From Candidatus Melainabacteria bacterium RIFCSPHIGHO2_02_FULL_34_12 (GTDB lineage: Bacteria > Cyanobacteriota > Vampirovibrionia > 2-02-FULL-35-15), in contig MFRM01000006.1 in NCBI GenBank assembly GCA_001784555.1, forward strand, positions 1 through 34,243: DNA of 34,243 nucleotides. Reading direction: 5' to 3'. The translations under genes were made by a program, and so were the position numbers. Below, piece after piece: positions 23,379 through 30,856 of the stretch; the first letter of the stretch is position 1, and every line of letters begins with the position of its first letter. The notes under the pieces are model-generated. The model was not told the origin of the DNA, made no database searches, and saw only the letters and a list, made by a program, of their open reading frames with translations.

Positions 23379-24508
23379 TGGATTTTAGTTTACTTACTTA
23401 TCATTTAATACTTCCTCTTCTGGAATTTTTCAAGAATTGTTTTGGAAATCATGGCTGGGCAATTATTGCAGTTACTATTTTTGTAAAAGTTGCTCTGTAC
23501 CCCCTTACTAAAAAACAAACTGAATCCATGCAGAAAATGCAGGCTCTTCAGCCAAAAATAAAAATACTGCAAGAGAGATTTAACCAGCAAAAAGAAAGAT
23601 ATAAAGATAAACCTGCCAAATTAAAAGAACTTCAGGCAGGTTTTCAAAAAGACATGATGGAGTTTTATCAGACTAATAAGGTAAACCCGCTTGGTGGTTG
23701 TTTTCCTATGTTGTTTCAATTGCCTATTCTTATTGCATTATTCTGGGCATTTAATGGTTCGCCTTTTAAGCCTGTAGCTATAACAGTGCCTGTGGAAATT
23801 TTAAATCAAGAGCAAGCTCTTTCTGAACAAAAAAAAGGCTCTTCAAATCCAGTAATATTTGTTGGTTCAAAAGGAGAAAAAGGAAGACTTGTTCTAAATC
23901 CCGGAGATGTAAAAACTCCTGTTGGAAGAGAAATCACATATATGGTTTTTAAACTTGAAGGAAATGTAAATGGGATTACAAAAAATGTTAAATGGGAATT
24001 ATCAGATAAACCTTATTATAATCCTGGTGATTTAGTAACTAAAGACTTAAGTAACCTTGCTGATTTAGCAATTAACTCTGATGCCAGCGCTACCTTAAAA
24101 GTAAAAAAAGAAGGAAGGATATATTTAAATGCAATTTTACCCGGGGGTTCTGCTGATGAAAAGTTTCTTTTTATTTCAGGGCTTGGAAAAACAGGTGCAT
24201 TTGATCCGGTAACTAAAATGCCAAATATAGATGTAATTGTGCTTGTTTTCTTATTTACATTAACCATCTGGCTCTCAGGAAAAATTACGACAGGATATTC
24301 CCCGCCACCAAGTGATGAAAAACAGGCAGCAATGCAAAAAATGATGCAGAAAATGATGCCACCGATGGTAGGAATGATGACTTTATTTTTTCCTGTTCCT
24401 GCAGGAGTACTTTTATATTTTGTAGTCAGCGGTTTAATACAAGCTCTGCAGTCATGGATGGTTTTGCGTAAGCCAATGCAATTAAAACTAAGCGCTAATC
24501 AAGATTAG
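23378..24508 (+). CDS. yidC: Membrane protein insertase YidC
   Basis: Oxa1-superfamily insertase for inner-membrane proteins. It has 376 residues. The first helix region LLTYHLILPLLEFFKNCFGN is followed by WAIIAVTIFVKVALYPLTKK, a basic coiled-coil hairpin (QALQPKIKILQERFNQQKER), and the helix GGCFPMLFQLPILIALFWAF. Then comes an unusual soluble insert of about 130 residues (roughly 128-275: PVAITVPVEILNQEQALSEQ to FLFISGLGKTG). The last helices are NIDVIVLVFLFTLTIWLSGK and MVGMMTLFFPVPAGVLLYFV. There is no large N-terminal periplasmic domain of the E. coli type. An extra exported domain at this position is known from cyanobacterial YidC and supports the relationship. Confidence 0.93.
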   Translation: MDFSLLTYHLILPLLEFFKNCFGNHGWAIIAVTIFVKVALYPLTKKQTESMQKMQALQPKIKILQERFNQQKERYKDKPAKLKELQAGFQKDMMEFYQTNKVNPLGGCFPMLFQLPILIALFWAFNGSPFKPVAITVPVEILNQEQALSEQKKGSSNPVIFVGSKGEKGRLVLNPGDVKTPVGREITYMVFKLEGNVNGITKNVKWELSDKPYYNPGDLVTKDLSNLADLAINSDASATLKVKKEGRIYLNAILPGGSADEKFLFISGLGKTGAFDPVTKMPNIDVIVLVFLFTLTIWLSGKITTGYSPPPSDEKQAAMQKMMQKMMPPMVGMMTLFFPVPAGVLLYFVVSGLIQALQSWMVLRKPMQLKLSANQD

Positions 24509-24551
24509 CAATTATTTATTCTTTCCTATCGCCCCACCGCCGGTTCGTTCT

Positions 24552-24947
24552 TTACCCCAGCTTTTGTCCATAACTAAATTCCACTGAATTACCGTCAGGA
24601 TCCAGTACCTCGCAAATGTATCCTACATCGGCATCTACATATACCGGACCATAATTTAAAATGCCGTCGTCCTGTGCAACTTTAGCAATTAAATTAACTT
24701 CTTCAGTTGATTCAAGAGCAAATCCAAGATGACTTAGAGGTTTTGAAATAGATTGAATTGGTTTTTTCTCACTTTCAAATGCAACAATTACAAAATTTAA
24801 ATCTTTTCCCAACCATATATTTCGAAAACCAGCTTTAGGATCACTTCTTCTGGCAATAACCTTTAACCCACAATATTTAATATAAAAATCGGCCATTTCA
24901 TCTACATCCGATACTAATAGTGCAACATGTGTAAATTTTGGTCTCAC
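24552..24947 (-). CDS. VOC-family (glyoxalase-like) protein
   Basis: A 131-residue vicinal-oxygen-chelate fold protein. The N-terminal half has FTHVALLVSDVDEMADFYIK and KYCGLKVIARR; the second half has LSHLGFALESTEEVNLIA and ends with CEVLDPDGNSVEFSYG. Candidate metal ligands are H7 in the first strand, H93 in LSHLGF, and the glutamate in VLDPDGNSVEF; this fits metal-dependent lactoylglutathione-lyase or dioxygenase relatives. The reaction cannot be assigned. It is divergent from the prepilin gene and stands as a single gene. Confidence 0.85.
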   Translation of the reverse strand: MRPKFTHVALLVSDVDEMADFYIKYCGLKVIARRSDPKAGFRNIWLGKDLNFVIVAFESEKKPIQSISKPLSHLGFALESTEEVNLIAKVAQDDGILNYGPVYVDADVGYICEVLDPDGNSVEFSYGQKLG

Positions 24948-25034
24948 ATTTAAATGATATCAAAGCTTTTCTGGGAATGACAAATTCTCGATTTGTTAGC
25001 ACACTCGAAATGCTTATCTGTTATCATCATTTTT

Positions 25035-25475
25035 ATGCGTTCGCAATCCGCACTATCACTTGTAGAGCTAATGGTAAGCATAGTAATTATTACCGTAGCT
25101 CTTTCAGGAATAATTGCGATTTTCCCTTATATTATTCAGAAAAATGTTCGTATACAGATGCAAAATCAGGCAGTTAATCTAGCACAAAATGAGTGGGAAA
25201 AATTAAGAGCACTTAGTTATTATGACCCGGCACTGGATGCTACTGGTTCTTCTGAAGGCATGTCTTCTATAAAAGCAGTTGATAATTTTCTTATTAGGGT
25301 GACAATTAAATATGTAGATCCAAAAACAGCTAAAGCACCCAGAAATTATCCTACAGATATCTCACATGACACCGGTCTTAAAGAAATAACAGTAAGCGTA
25401 AAACGAAAAGATAATATTGGTGCACAAGTAAATCTTGTTACTTATTTTTCAAAAGCAAGACCTGGAAAAGCGTAA
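25035..25475 (+). CDS. Type IV prepilin-like protein (PilV/GspI-like)
   Basis: A 146-residue protein. A short leader MRSQSA is followed by LSLVELMVSIVIITVALSGI, a class III prepilin signal: cleavage after alanine, glutamate at position 5 of the mature protein, then a hydrophobic helix. This helix continues into IAIFPYIIQKNVRIQMQNQA and then a soluble pilin body with VNFLIRVTIKYVDPKTAKAP-like beta strands. The start at 25035 is chosen because the prepilin leader must be short; an in-frame ATG at 24993 would add 14 residues. Such minor pilins prime pilus or pseudopilus assembly. No other pil/gsp gene is in the window. Confidence 0.83.
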   Translation: MRSQSALSLVELMVSIVIITVALSGIIAIFPYIIQKNVRIQMQNQAVNLAQNEWEKLRALSYYDPALDATGSSEGMSSIKAVDNFLIRVTIKYVDPKTAKAPRNYPTDISHDTGLKEITVSVKRKDNIGAQVNLVTYFSKARPGKA

Positions 25476-25719
25476 TTTTTCACCGCTAGCATGCTTCATA
25501 ATAATTCAGCATGCCGGCTTTGCAAAATGCACCTAAATAATCTAATTTTAAGGTTAAGCCAATTTAATTTTTCAATGTTAACGAAGATTAATAACAAAAT
25601 GCTAAGCAAGAAAAGTCACATTATTAGGGTTAAATCCATTTTTTATAAAAATAATTTTTATTTAGTAGGAAATATGGCTCTTGAATTTTTCTATTTATAT
25701 TTGTATTCTATTAATGTGA

Positions 25720-25908
25720 CTTTTGGTTTACAACTTAAGTGGGCAAACAATAATTGACCCAAATGTGAGCGGAAAATTTACCGCAGGAATAACCAAGAGT
25801 GGGCAAAAGGAAAAGGTCGAGAATCAGGCGTAAATGTATACCTGATAATAAATTAGAAAAGAATAAAAACCCCCTGAACTAGAGCTCGTGCAGGGGGTTT
25901 TTCTTTTT
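25720..25908 (+). ncRNA. Structured RNA, copy 1 of a tandem pair
   Basis: A three-way junction can be drawn. P1: CTTTTGGTT (25720-25728) with AACCAAGAG (25791-25799). P2: TGGG-CAA (25740-25746) with TTG-A-CCCA (25754-25761), one bulged base. P3: GCGG (25769-25772) with CCGC (25781-25784). The linker between P2 and P3 begins AAATG. A further hairpin ATCAGG/CCTGAT (25823-25846) precedes an intrinsic terminator. Copy 2 has the same plan with compensating base changes. The 88-codon frame over this region (25491-25757) has no support as a gene. Bases 25476-25719 hold only an imperfect inverted repeat GCTAGCATGC/GCATGCCGGC (about 25486-25520), perhaps the end of the prepilin message. Confidence 0.7.
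25865..25908 (+). terminator. Intrinsic terminator of RNA copy 1
   Basis: AAAAACCCCCTG and CAGGGGGTTTTT flank a 14-base loop containing CTAGAGCTCGT; the T run continues as TTTTTCTTTTT. The A run on the other side would allow some termination on the minus strand too. Confidence 0.92.
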
Positions 25909-25925
25909 AACGCTCTTTTAATTGT

Positions 25926-25949
25926 CATATGTTTAACTAGAAACATATG
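25926..25949. promoter_or_regulatory. 9-bp inverted repeat before RNA copy 2
   Basis: CATATGTTT, a 6-base spacer AACTAG, then AAACATATG. It lies 18 bases after the first terminator and overlaps the 5' P1 strand of copy 2. It may be an operator or an RNA hairpin that competes with P1. Confidence 0.5.
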
Positions 25950-26098
25950 GTTGGAAACTAAATAAGTGGGTAAGGACCTTATCCCAAATGAAAGCGACAC
26001 TTAATCGCAAGTCTCTCTAACCAAAAAAAAGCAGTCAAAATCAATTTTGAAAGGAAATAATCCCCTGTGCTAGAGCTCGTACGGGGGATTGTTTTTTT
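25948..26098 (+). ncRNA. Structured RNA, copy 2 of a tandem pair
   Basis: The same architecture as copy 1. P1: TGGTT (25948-25952) with AACCA (26019-26023). P2: TGGG-TAAG (25967-25974) with CTTA-T-CCCA (25978-25986), the bulge at the same place. P3: GCGA (25994-25997) with TCGC (26005-26008). The linker AAATG is identical. A hairpin TCAAAA/TTTTGA (26035-26050) precedes the second terminator. Relative to copy 1, the P2 and P3 pairs changed on both strands. It ends 71 bases before the start of the glutamine-rich gene, so it could be its leader or a free small RNA. I know no named RNA class with this pattern. Confidence 0.7.
26059..26098 (+). terminator. Intrinsic terminator of RNA copy 2
   Basis: AATCCCCTGT pairs with ACGGGGGATT (one G-U), the 12-base loop is GCTAGAGCTCGT, and the tail is GTTTTTTT. 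The loop core CTAGAGCTCGT is the same as in the first terminator although the stems differ. Confidence 0.92.
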
Positions 26099-26168
26099 GT
26101 ATCAGATGCTACTTACTTAATTTTAACCAAGCTCTGTTTATATGCCAGATCTAAGGAGAAAAAATAAT

Positions 26169-26513
26169 ATGGCAACAAATCCAGTTACTTCGCATGGCTC
26201 AAATAATACAGCAAGCACGTCAAAAAATTTGCAAGAACTTCAGGCACAGGAACAAAACCTACAGGACCAGGAACAAGATCTTACAAGCAGAGCAGGTAAT
26301 ACACAAGCAGAAGAAACCTCGAAATCCAGCGGGAAAGACGGGCAGACTCAAAATACAGGCTCTACATTGCGAAACTATTTTGAGAATGAAAGAGCTAAAG
26401 TACAGGCTGAGTTGGCTCAGGTTCAGATTCAAATTTCTGATGTGAGAGCTAATCAACAAGAAGATAGTCAAATGACTCAACAAAAAGAACAAAACAAAGA
26501 TATAAAACCTTAA
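26169..26513 (+). CDS. Small glutamine-rich coiled-coil protein
   Basis: A 114-residue, very polar protein of unknown function. The start MATNPVTSHGSNN at 26169 is preferred over an ATG at 26142 because AAGGAG lies 10 bases before it. Two heptad-like helices are visible: LQELQAQEQNLQDQEQDLTS, and after a disordered S/G/K-rich middle, NERAKVQAELAQVQIQISDV. The end is glutamine- and lysine-rich. There is no signal peptide, cysteine or catalytic motif. It lies directly after the tandem RNAs, so its expression may depend on read-through of the second terminator or on a promoter in 26099-26150. Confidence 0.65.
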   Translation: MATNPVTSHGSNNTASTSKNLQELQAQEQNLQDQEQDLTSRAGNTQAEETSKSSGKDGQTQNTGSTLRNYFENERAKVQAELAQVQIQISDVRANQQEDSQMTQQKEQNKDIKP

Positions 26514-26542
26514 AGTGGCAAATCAATCAAGTTTCATAACTC

Positions 26543-26777
26543 GTCAATTGCGAGGAGCGTTAGCGACGAGCAACATCACATCAAAATTGTCATTGCGAGG
26601 AGATCCCTCGCTGACCGCCACGCTTCGCTCGCGGCTTCGGCTCGGGACAGGCTCCGCAATCTCATACTGAAGTAAATGTAAATAAGGCCGCCTTAAGTAT
26701 TAGTATTATACGATAGGTGCTATGTAAGATTGCTTCGCGGAGTTTACCCCGAGCAAAGCGTGGGGGCTCGCAATGAC
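26543..26777. repeat. Composite family A palindromic repeat before the purD stop
   Basis: A truncated left end (GTCAATTGCGAGGAGCG, 26543 on) is followed by a second, complete element from GTCATTGCGAGG (26589) to GGCTCGCAATGAC (26777). The interior is rearranged: pieces such as AGATTGCTTCGCGG and GCTTCGGCTCGGGA occur out of the usual order. It ends 4 bases from the complement of the purD stop. It looks like nested or recombined copies, and it fills the gap 26514-26781. Confidence 0.75.
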
Positions 26778-26781
26778 AATG

Positions 26782-28107
26782 TTAGACCATTCCTTTATCG
26801 CCTATATCTTTTCGGTAATATTTATCTTCAAAATCAATTCTTTCGCATAATTTATATGCAAGTACCTGAGCGTCTAAAAGACTGTCTGCAAGTGCTGTAA
26901 CACCGACTACTCTGCCGCCGTTTGAAACCAGGTTTCCATCAGTATCACGTGCAGTGCCGGCATGAAATATGATTCCTTTTGCACGGAGTATAGATTCAAG
27001 TGTCTGTGGATTTTTCCCGCTTACTATTTCTACTGGTTCATTTAATCTGGTGAAATTAACCGGAATTCCTTTTTTATAGTTTTGAGGATAGCCTTTGCAT
27101 GCAATAACTACACATAGTGCAGCTCCGCCAAGTCTGTGAAGCCCTTCTTTATATTTTCCGAGATCTCCTTCTGTAACTGCCCAGCATATTTCAAAAAAAT
27201 CTTCATCAAGAAGCGGAAGAACTACCTGAGTTTCAGGATCACCAAGTCTTGAGTTAAACTCTACAACTTTTGCTGATCCATCTTCAGTAATCATAAGACC
27301 ACAGTATAAGATCCCTTGAAATGGATTTCCTTCTTTTGCCATTCCCTCAATCGTAGGTATAATAATTTCTTCTTTTATTTTTCCAAGAAACTCAGGTGTC
27401 ATAAAAGGAACAGGAGCATATGCACCCATACCGCCTGTATTTGGCCCCTGATCTCCTTCAAGGAGCCTTTTATAGTCCTGAGCCGGTACCAGGGTTACTG
27501 CATCCTTACCGTCAGATATTGCAAAAATAGACACTTCCTGTCCCTTCATAAATTCTTCAATTACAACCCGACTTCCAGCCTCACCAAACTTTCCATCAAA
27601 ACAATCATGAATAGCAATCTTTGCTTCTTCATGGGATTTTGCTACAGTTACACCTTTTCCAAGAGCTAATCCGTCAGCTTTTATAACAATTGGGGTTTTT
27701 TGTGAGTTTGCATAAGCCAGTGCAAAATCTCTTTTCTCAAAACAAGCATAAGATGCTGTAGGAATTCTATGACGCAGCATAAATTCCTTTGCAAAATATT
27801 TTGACCATTCAAGTTTTGAGGCTTCTTTAGTCGGACCAAAAATCCTAAGTCCTTTTTTTCTAAAAAAATCTACAATTCCTTTTGAAAGTGGTTCATCCAT
27901 GCTTGCAATGGTCAGATCTATCTGCTGTGCAATTACAAGCTCAGTAAGTTTTTCAAAATCTGTAGGTTTTATTGGAATGCAGGTTGCGATTTCTGCAATT
28001 CCTGCATTCCCAGGTGCACAAAATATATTTGTTACATGTGGGCTTTGCTGTAACTTCCAGCAAATTGCATGTTCCCTGCCACCACCACCAATTACTAATA
28101 CCTTCAT
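26782..28107 (-). CDS. purD: Phosphoribosylamine--glycine ligase
   Basis: Second step of purine synthesis: ATP-dependent joining of glycine to phosphoribosylamine. It has 441 residues. The N-terminal MKVLVIGGGGREHAICWKLQ is diagnostic. The ATP-grasp domain contains PIVIKADGLALGKGVTVAKS, EEFMKGQEVSIFAISDGKDA, and QDYKRLLEGDQGPNTGGMGA; the metal-binding end is VEFNSRLGDPETQVVLPLL. The C-terminal HAGTARDTDGNLVSNGGRVV segment is complete. It is monocistronic here, with no other pur gene adjacent. It is divergent from the SOD-phosphoesterase pair, with a family B repeat in the gap. Confidence 0.96.
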   Translation of the reverse strand: MKVLVIGGGGREHAICWKLQQSPHVTNIFCAPGNAGIAEIATCIPIKPTDFEKLTELVIAQQIDLTIASMDEPLSKGIVDFFRKKGLRIFGPTKEASKLEWSKYFAKEFMLRHRIPTASYACFEKRDFALAYANSQKTPIVIKADGLALGKGVTVAKSHEEAKIAIHDCFDGKFGEAGSRVVIEEFMKGQEVSIFAISDGKDAVTLVPAQDYKRLLEGDQGPNTGGMGAYAPVPFMTPEFLGKIKEEIIIPTIEGMAKEGNPFQGILYCGLMITEDGSAKVVEFNSRLGDPETQVVLPLLDEDFFEICWAVTEGDLGKYKEGLHRLGGAALCVVIACKGYPQNYKKGIPVNFTRLNEPVEIVSGKNPQTLESILRAKGIIFHAGTARDTDGNLVSNGGRVVGVTALADSLLDAQVLAYKLCERIDFEDKYYRKDIGDKGMV

Positions 28108-28159
28108 TTTCTATATATCCTCTTATATAAGAATTATACGTCAAGGATGTGTTAACAAA

Positions 28160-28274
28160 TCGAGGATGTTTTACGGCGCGGGTCCTGTCGCCTTCAGGTA
28201 CCCTTCAGAGCTTCGTCACAGGGTTCCTTGCTCTGAACCCTTCCCCTTCCGGCGCCACCCGCTTGTATCCTCGA
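28160..28274. repeat. GC-rich palindromic repeat, family B, copy 3
   Basis: A 115-bp element in the 289-bp gap between divergent purD and the SOD gene. The outer arms are TCGAGGAT and ATCCTCGA. The core runs from GCGGGTCCTGTCGCC to GGCGCCACCCGC, and the inner stem is CAGAGC/GCTCTG. The core is nearly the same as copy 2, the arms are unrelated. Confidence 0.85.
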
Positions 28275-28364
28275 AAACTTTACACCACCAGTCAATTATC
28301 CTACAATAATAAATTTATTACAATTTTACTTTGTAGAGACACTCTTATGAAGCATCCCTACTCA

Positions 28365-28370
28365 TATAAT
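28365..28370 (+). promoter_or_regulatory. Candidate -10 box of the SOD-phosphoesterase operon
   Basis: A perfect TATAAT, 26 bases before the SOD start, followed by GAGGAG (28382-28387) as ribosome binding site. No good -35 box is seen at 16-18 bases. Confidence 0.4.
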
Positions 28371-28396
28371 GTTTAACACAACGAGGAGCCAAATAA

Positions 28397-29179
28397 ATGC
28401 AAACAAAAGAAAAAAAGGGAAATAAATTTTTAAACAGAAGAAATTTTTTAAAACTAGGATTGTTAACCACAGGGTCAGCATTAACCGCATCTAATTTAAT
28501 TAATGCTGCTGAAAAACAAGGCAATGATTCCTCAAGTGGACTCCCTGTAGTAGGTGCTCCTATTCAGAGGTATGTTCCAAAGAAATACGATCATCTTTTG
28601 AGTGGTGCATTAGATGGACTAAGTGACAACCAGTTAAAGGCACACTTTGCATTATATGAAGGTTACATAAATAAAATTAATGAGCTTGAAGGCAGAATTA
28701 AAACGTTTAATACGAATAATACAGATACGATTAATTATCGTGGCTGGCACATGGAGCAAACCAGTATGTTAAATGGTGCAGTTTTGCATGAATTATATTT
28801 TGGAAATCTTAGAAAAGGTGAGAAGGAGCCTAAAGGGGTTTTAAAGAAGATGATAGACCGGGATTTTGGCAATATACAGAATTTCATTGGACACTTAAAG
28901 TTGGTTGGCAAAATTGCTCATGGCTGGTCACTAGCAGCTTTAAATTACAGGACAGGAAAGATAAATGTTTATGGTCTTGAAAGACATAATCTTAATGTAC
29001 CTATGATGGTTTATCCAGTTTTAGTACTGGACGTTTATGAACATGCTTATATGATTGACTATGGTACTGACAGAAAAAAGTATTTGGATGTATTTATAGC
29101 AAATTTAAGCTGGAAACAAGTTGAAGAAAGACTTGAAAAAGCACTTTCAATTCCATTTGGTAATGCAGTAACCACATAA
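28397..29179 (+). CDS. Tat-exported Fe/Mn superoxide dismutase family protein
   Basis: Dismutates superoxide, here probably in the periplasm. It has 260 residues, about 60 more than a cytosolic SodB because of an N-terminal twin-arginine signal: NRRNFLKLGLLTTGSALTAS, with RR at 14-15. All four metal ligands of the Fe/Mn family are in place: H83 (KAHFALYEGYINKI), H131 (GAVLHELYFGNL), D212 and H216 (LVLDVYEHAYMIDYG). FGNIQNFIGHLKLVGKIAHG and GWSLAALNY match the family. Its TAA overlaps the ATG of the phosphoesterase gene by one base, so the two exported proteins are made from one message. Iron or manganese preference cannot be told. Confidence 0.9.
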   Translation: MQTKEKKGNKFLNRRNFLKLGLLTTGSALTASNLINAAEKQGNDSSSGLPVVGAPIQRYVPKKYDHLLSGALDGLSDNQLKAHFALYEGYINKINELEGRIKTFNTNNTDTINYRGWHMEQTSMLNGAVLHELYFGNLRKGEKEPKGVLKKMIDRDFGNIQNFIGHLKLVGKIAHGWSLAALNYRTGKINVYGLERHNLNVPMMVYPVLVLDVYEHAYMIDYGTDRKKYLDVFIANLSWKQVEERLEKALSIPFGNAVTT

Positions 29180-30147
29180 TGAAGAAATATTTCTCGACAA
29201 TTTTTGTTGTTTTATTTTTTGGATTAAGTTCGTTTTATTTAATCCATGCAGAAGAATCTAAACCCCTTCTTCATTTTGTACAAATATCTGATATTCACCT
29301 TCAGCAAACATATGCAAAAGATTCCACCAGGCTTCTTGGAAGCTCACAAAAACTTTTTAAAGATGCTGTAAGCCAGATAAATAAGATAAAAAATCTGGAT
29401 TTTGTACTGGGTACGGGAGATCTGGTAGATGTGCCTGAGGAAAGCCTGGTGAATAAGTTTATTGAAATTGCAAAAGAATTAAAATATCCGTTTTATGCTG
29501 TGCTTGGAAACCATGATGTCGGAGTAAACACAAAACTAAACAAACAAAAGTTTATTCAGAAGTTTAGTGATCTTAAAGGAGCCAGAAGCTTTACAGGAAG
29601 CATGTCTTATTATTCTTTTTGTCCAAATGATAAATTTGCAATTGTTTGTCTGGACGGCACTACTGAAAAAACAGTAACATCTCACGGGCAGATTGATGAT
29701 GAGCAGCTAAAATGGTTAAAAAACGAACTTACAGCAAATGAAAATAAATTTGTAATTATTGCTCTTCATTTTCCTGTAATTCAGCCTTACAAAAGCGACA
29801 CGCATTTTATATTTGAGCCGGACAGAACAAGGCTTCTTGAAATAATTGAAAATCATAAAAATGTAATCGGTGTTTTTACCGGACATTATCATGCAGCCAG
29901 GCTTACTAAAGTTAAAAACAGGATTCATAACAGCTGTCCTGCAGTGGTTCAGTACCCAAATGCATTTCGGGAAATAATAATTACGCAGGACGGCGACAAT
30001 CCCAAATATTTAAAACTTACATTTAAATGGCATGAAGTAGATGGAAAAGAACTGAGGGACGTGAGTAAAAATGGTTCAGATGCATGGGCTCTTACACAGG
30101 GCACACCTGAAGACAGGGAAAATGTAATTAAGGTTAGAGTTTATTAG
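29179..30147 (+). CDS. Exported calcineurin-like metallophosphoesterase
   Basis: A 322-residue dinuclear-metal phosphoesterase. The signal peptide is MKKYFSTIFVVLFFGLSSFY followed by LIHAEE. The five metal-binding blocks are seen as DIHLQ, GTGDLVD, LGNHDVG, ALHFPV, and GHYHAAR, in family order. The closest look is to CpdA/phosphodiesterase-like calcineurin proteins, but the export signal points to a periplasmic substrate such as a nucleotide or phospholipid headgroup. It is translationally coupled to the upstream SOD gene. Specific substrate not assigned. Confidence 0.9.
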   Translation: MKKYFSTIFVVLFFGLSSFYLIHAEESKPLLHFVQISDIHLQQTYAKDSTRLLGSSQKLFKDAVSQINKIKNLDFVLGTGDLVDVPEESLVNKFIEIAKELKYPFYAVLGNHDVGVNTKLNKQKFIQKFSDLKGARSFTGSMSYYSFCPNDKFAIVCLDGTTEKTVTSHGQIDDEQLKWLKNELTANENKFVIIALHFPVIQPYKSDTHFIFEPDRTRLLEIIENHKNVIGVFTGHYHAARLTKVKNRIHNSCPAVVQYPNAFREIIITQDGDNPKYLKLTFKWHEVDGKELRDVSKNGSDAWALTQGTPEDRENVIKVRVY

Positions 30148-30220
30148 CCATTTCCTATTTAAATTCTAAATGAAATCTTAACCATGTTAAAATTATTTCT
30201 CCTAACGTTAATATAAATCC

Positions 30221-30856
30221 ATGTCTAACGAATACCTCTTATTTTTTGTCGGATCTTTTGTTTCACTGTTTTCAATAGTGGATCCCATGCTGGCTGTACC
30301 GGTATTTGTCTCGCTTACAGAAAAATATTCCCCTCAAAAAAGAATTGAAATAGCAGAGCAAGCCAGTATTTATGCATTGGGCGTAATGCTTATATTTTTT
30401 ATTGCTGGCGGACTTATACTGAAGTTCTTTGGAATATCTTTAGAAGGACTGCGTATTGCAGGTGGGCTTATGATTATTGCTTCTGCAGTTGAAATGCTTC
30501 AAAAAAAAGAAAGACTTCTTCCAAAAGAACAAGATGAGTCAGAAGCAAAAGATGATATTTCATTTTCACCACTGGCCATGCCGCTTTTAAGTGGACCGGG
30601 ATCCATTGCAGTTATTATAGGCATGACGACCGATGCAAAAACCTGGCTGTATTATCCGGTAATTTTATTTACCATAATACTTGTAGCAATATTGTGTTAT
30701 ATCTTTTTAAGACTTGCCCCAATGATTTCCCAAAAAATGGGATCTACTGCTATGAGTTCATTTAACAGAATTATGGGGTTTATTCTTTTGTGTATTGGTG
30801 TGCAATATATTGTGAATGGTGTGATGCCTTTGTTAAAGATAGCGTTTAATTCTTAA
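30221..30856 (+). CDS. MarC-family integral membrane protein
   Basis: A 211-residue protein with six predicted membrane helices: LLFFVGSFVSLFSIVDPMLA, LGVMLIFFIAGGLILKFFG, LRIAGGLMIIASAVEML, AMPLLSGPGSIAVIIGM, ILFTIILVAILCYIFLRLA, IMGFILLCIGVQYIVNGV. The family motif around PLAMPLLSGPGSIAV is clear. MarC/YchE proteins are of unknown transport function; the old link to multiple antibiotic resistance has not held up. A basic/acidic loop (QKKERLLPKEQDESEAKDDI) separates helices 3 and 4. It is convergent with alaS, and the two genes overlap by 11 bases at their 3' ends. Confidence 0.9.
   Translation: MSNEYLLFFVGSFVSLFSIVDPMLAVPVFVSLTEKYSPQKRIEIAEQASIYALGVMLIFFIAGGLILKFFGISLEGLRIAGGLMIIASAVEMLQKKERLLPKEQDESEAKDDISFSPLAMPLLSGPGSIAVIIGMTTDAKTWLYYPVILFTIILVAILCYIFLRLAPMISQKMGSTAMSSFNRIMGFILLCIGVQYIVNGVMPLLKIAFNS

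Noticed and set aside
25491-25757. 88-codon plus-strand reading frame after the prepilin gene
   Set aside because: It has no ribosome binding site, an AT-driven composition, no recognisable features, and it runs into the conserved structured RNA.
25720-26098. Known riboswitches (c-di-GMP type I, purine, TPP, glycine, THF, preQ1) or a hammerhead ribozyme
   Set aside because: The invariant core bases that I know for each are absent; only the three-way junction plan is shared with some of them.
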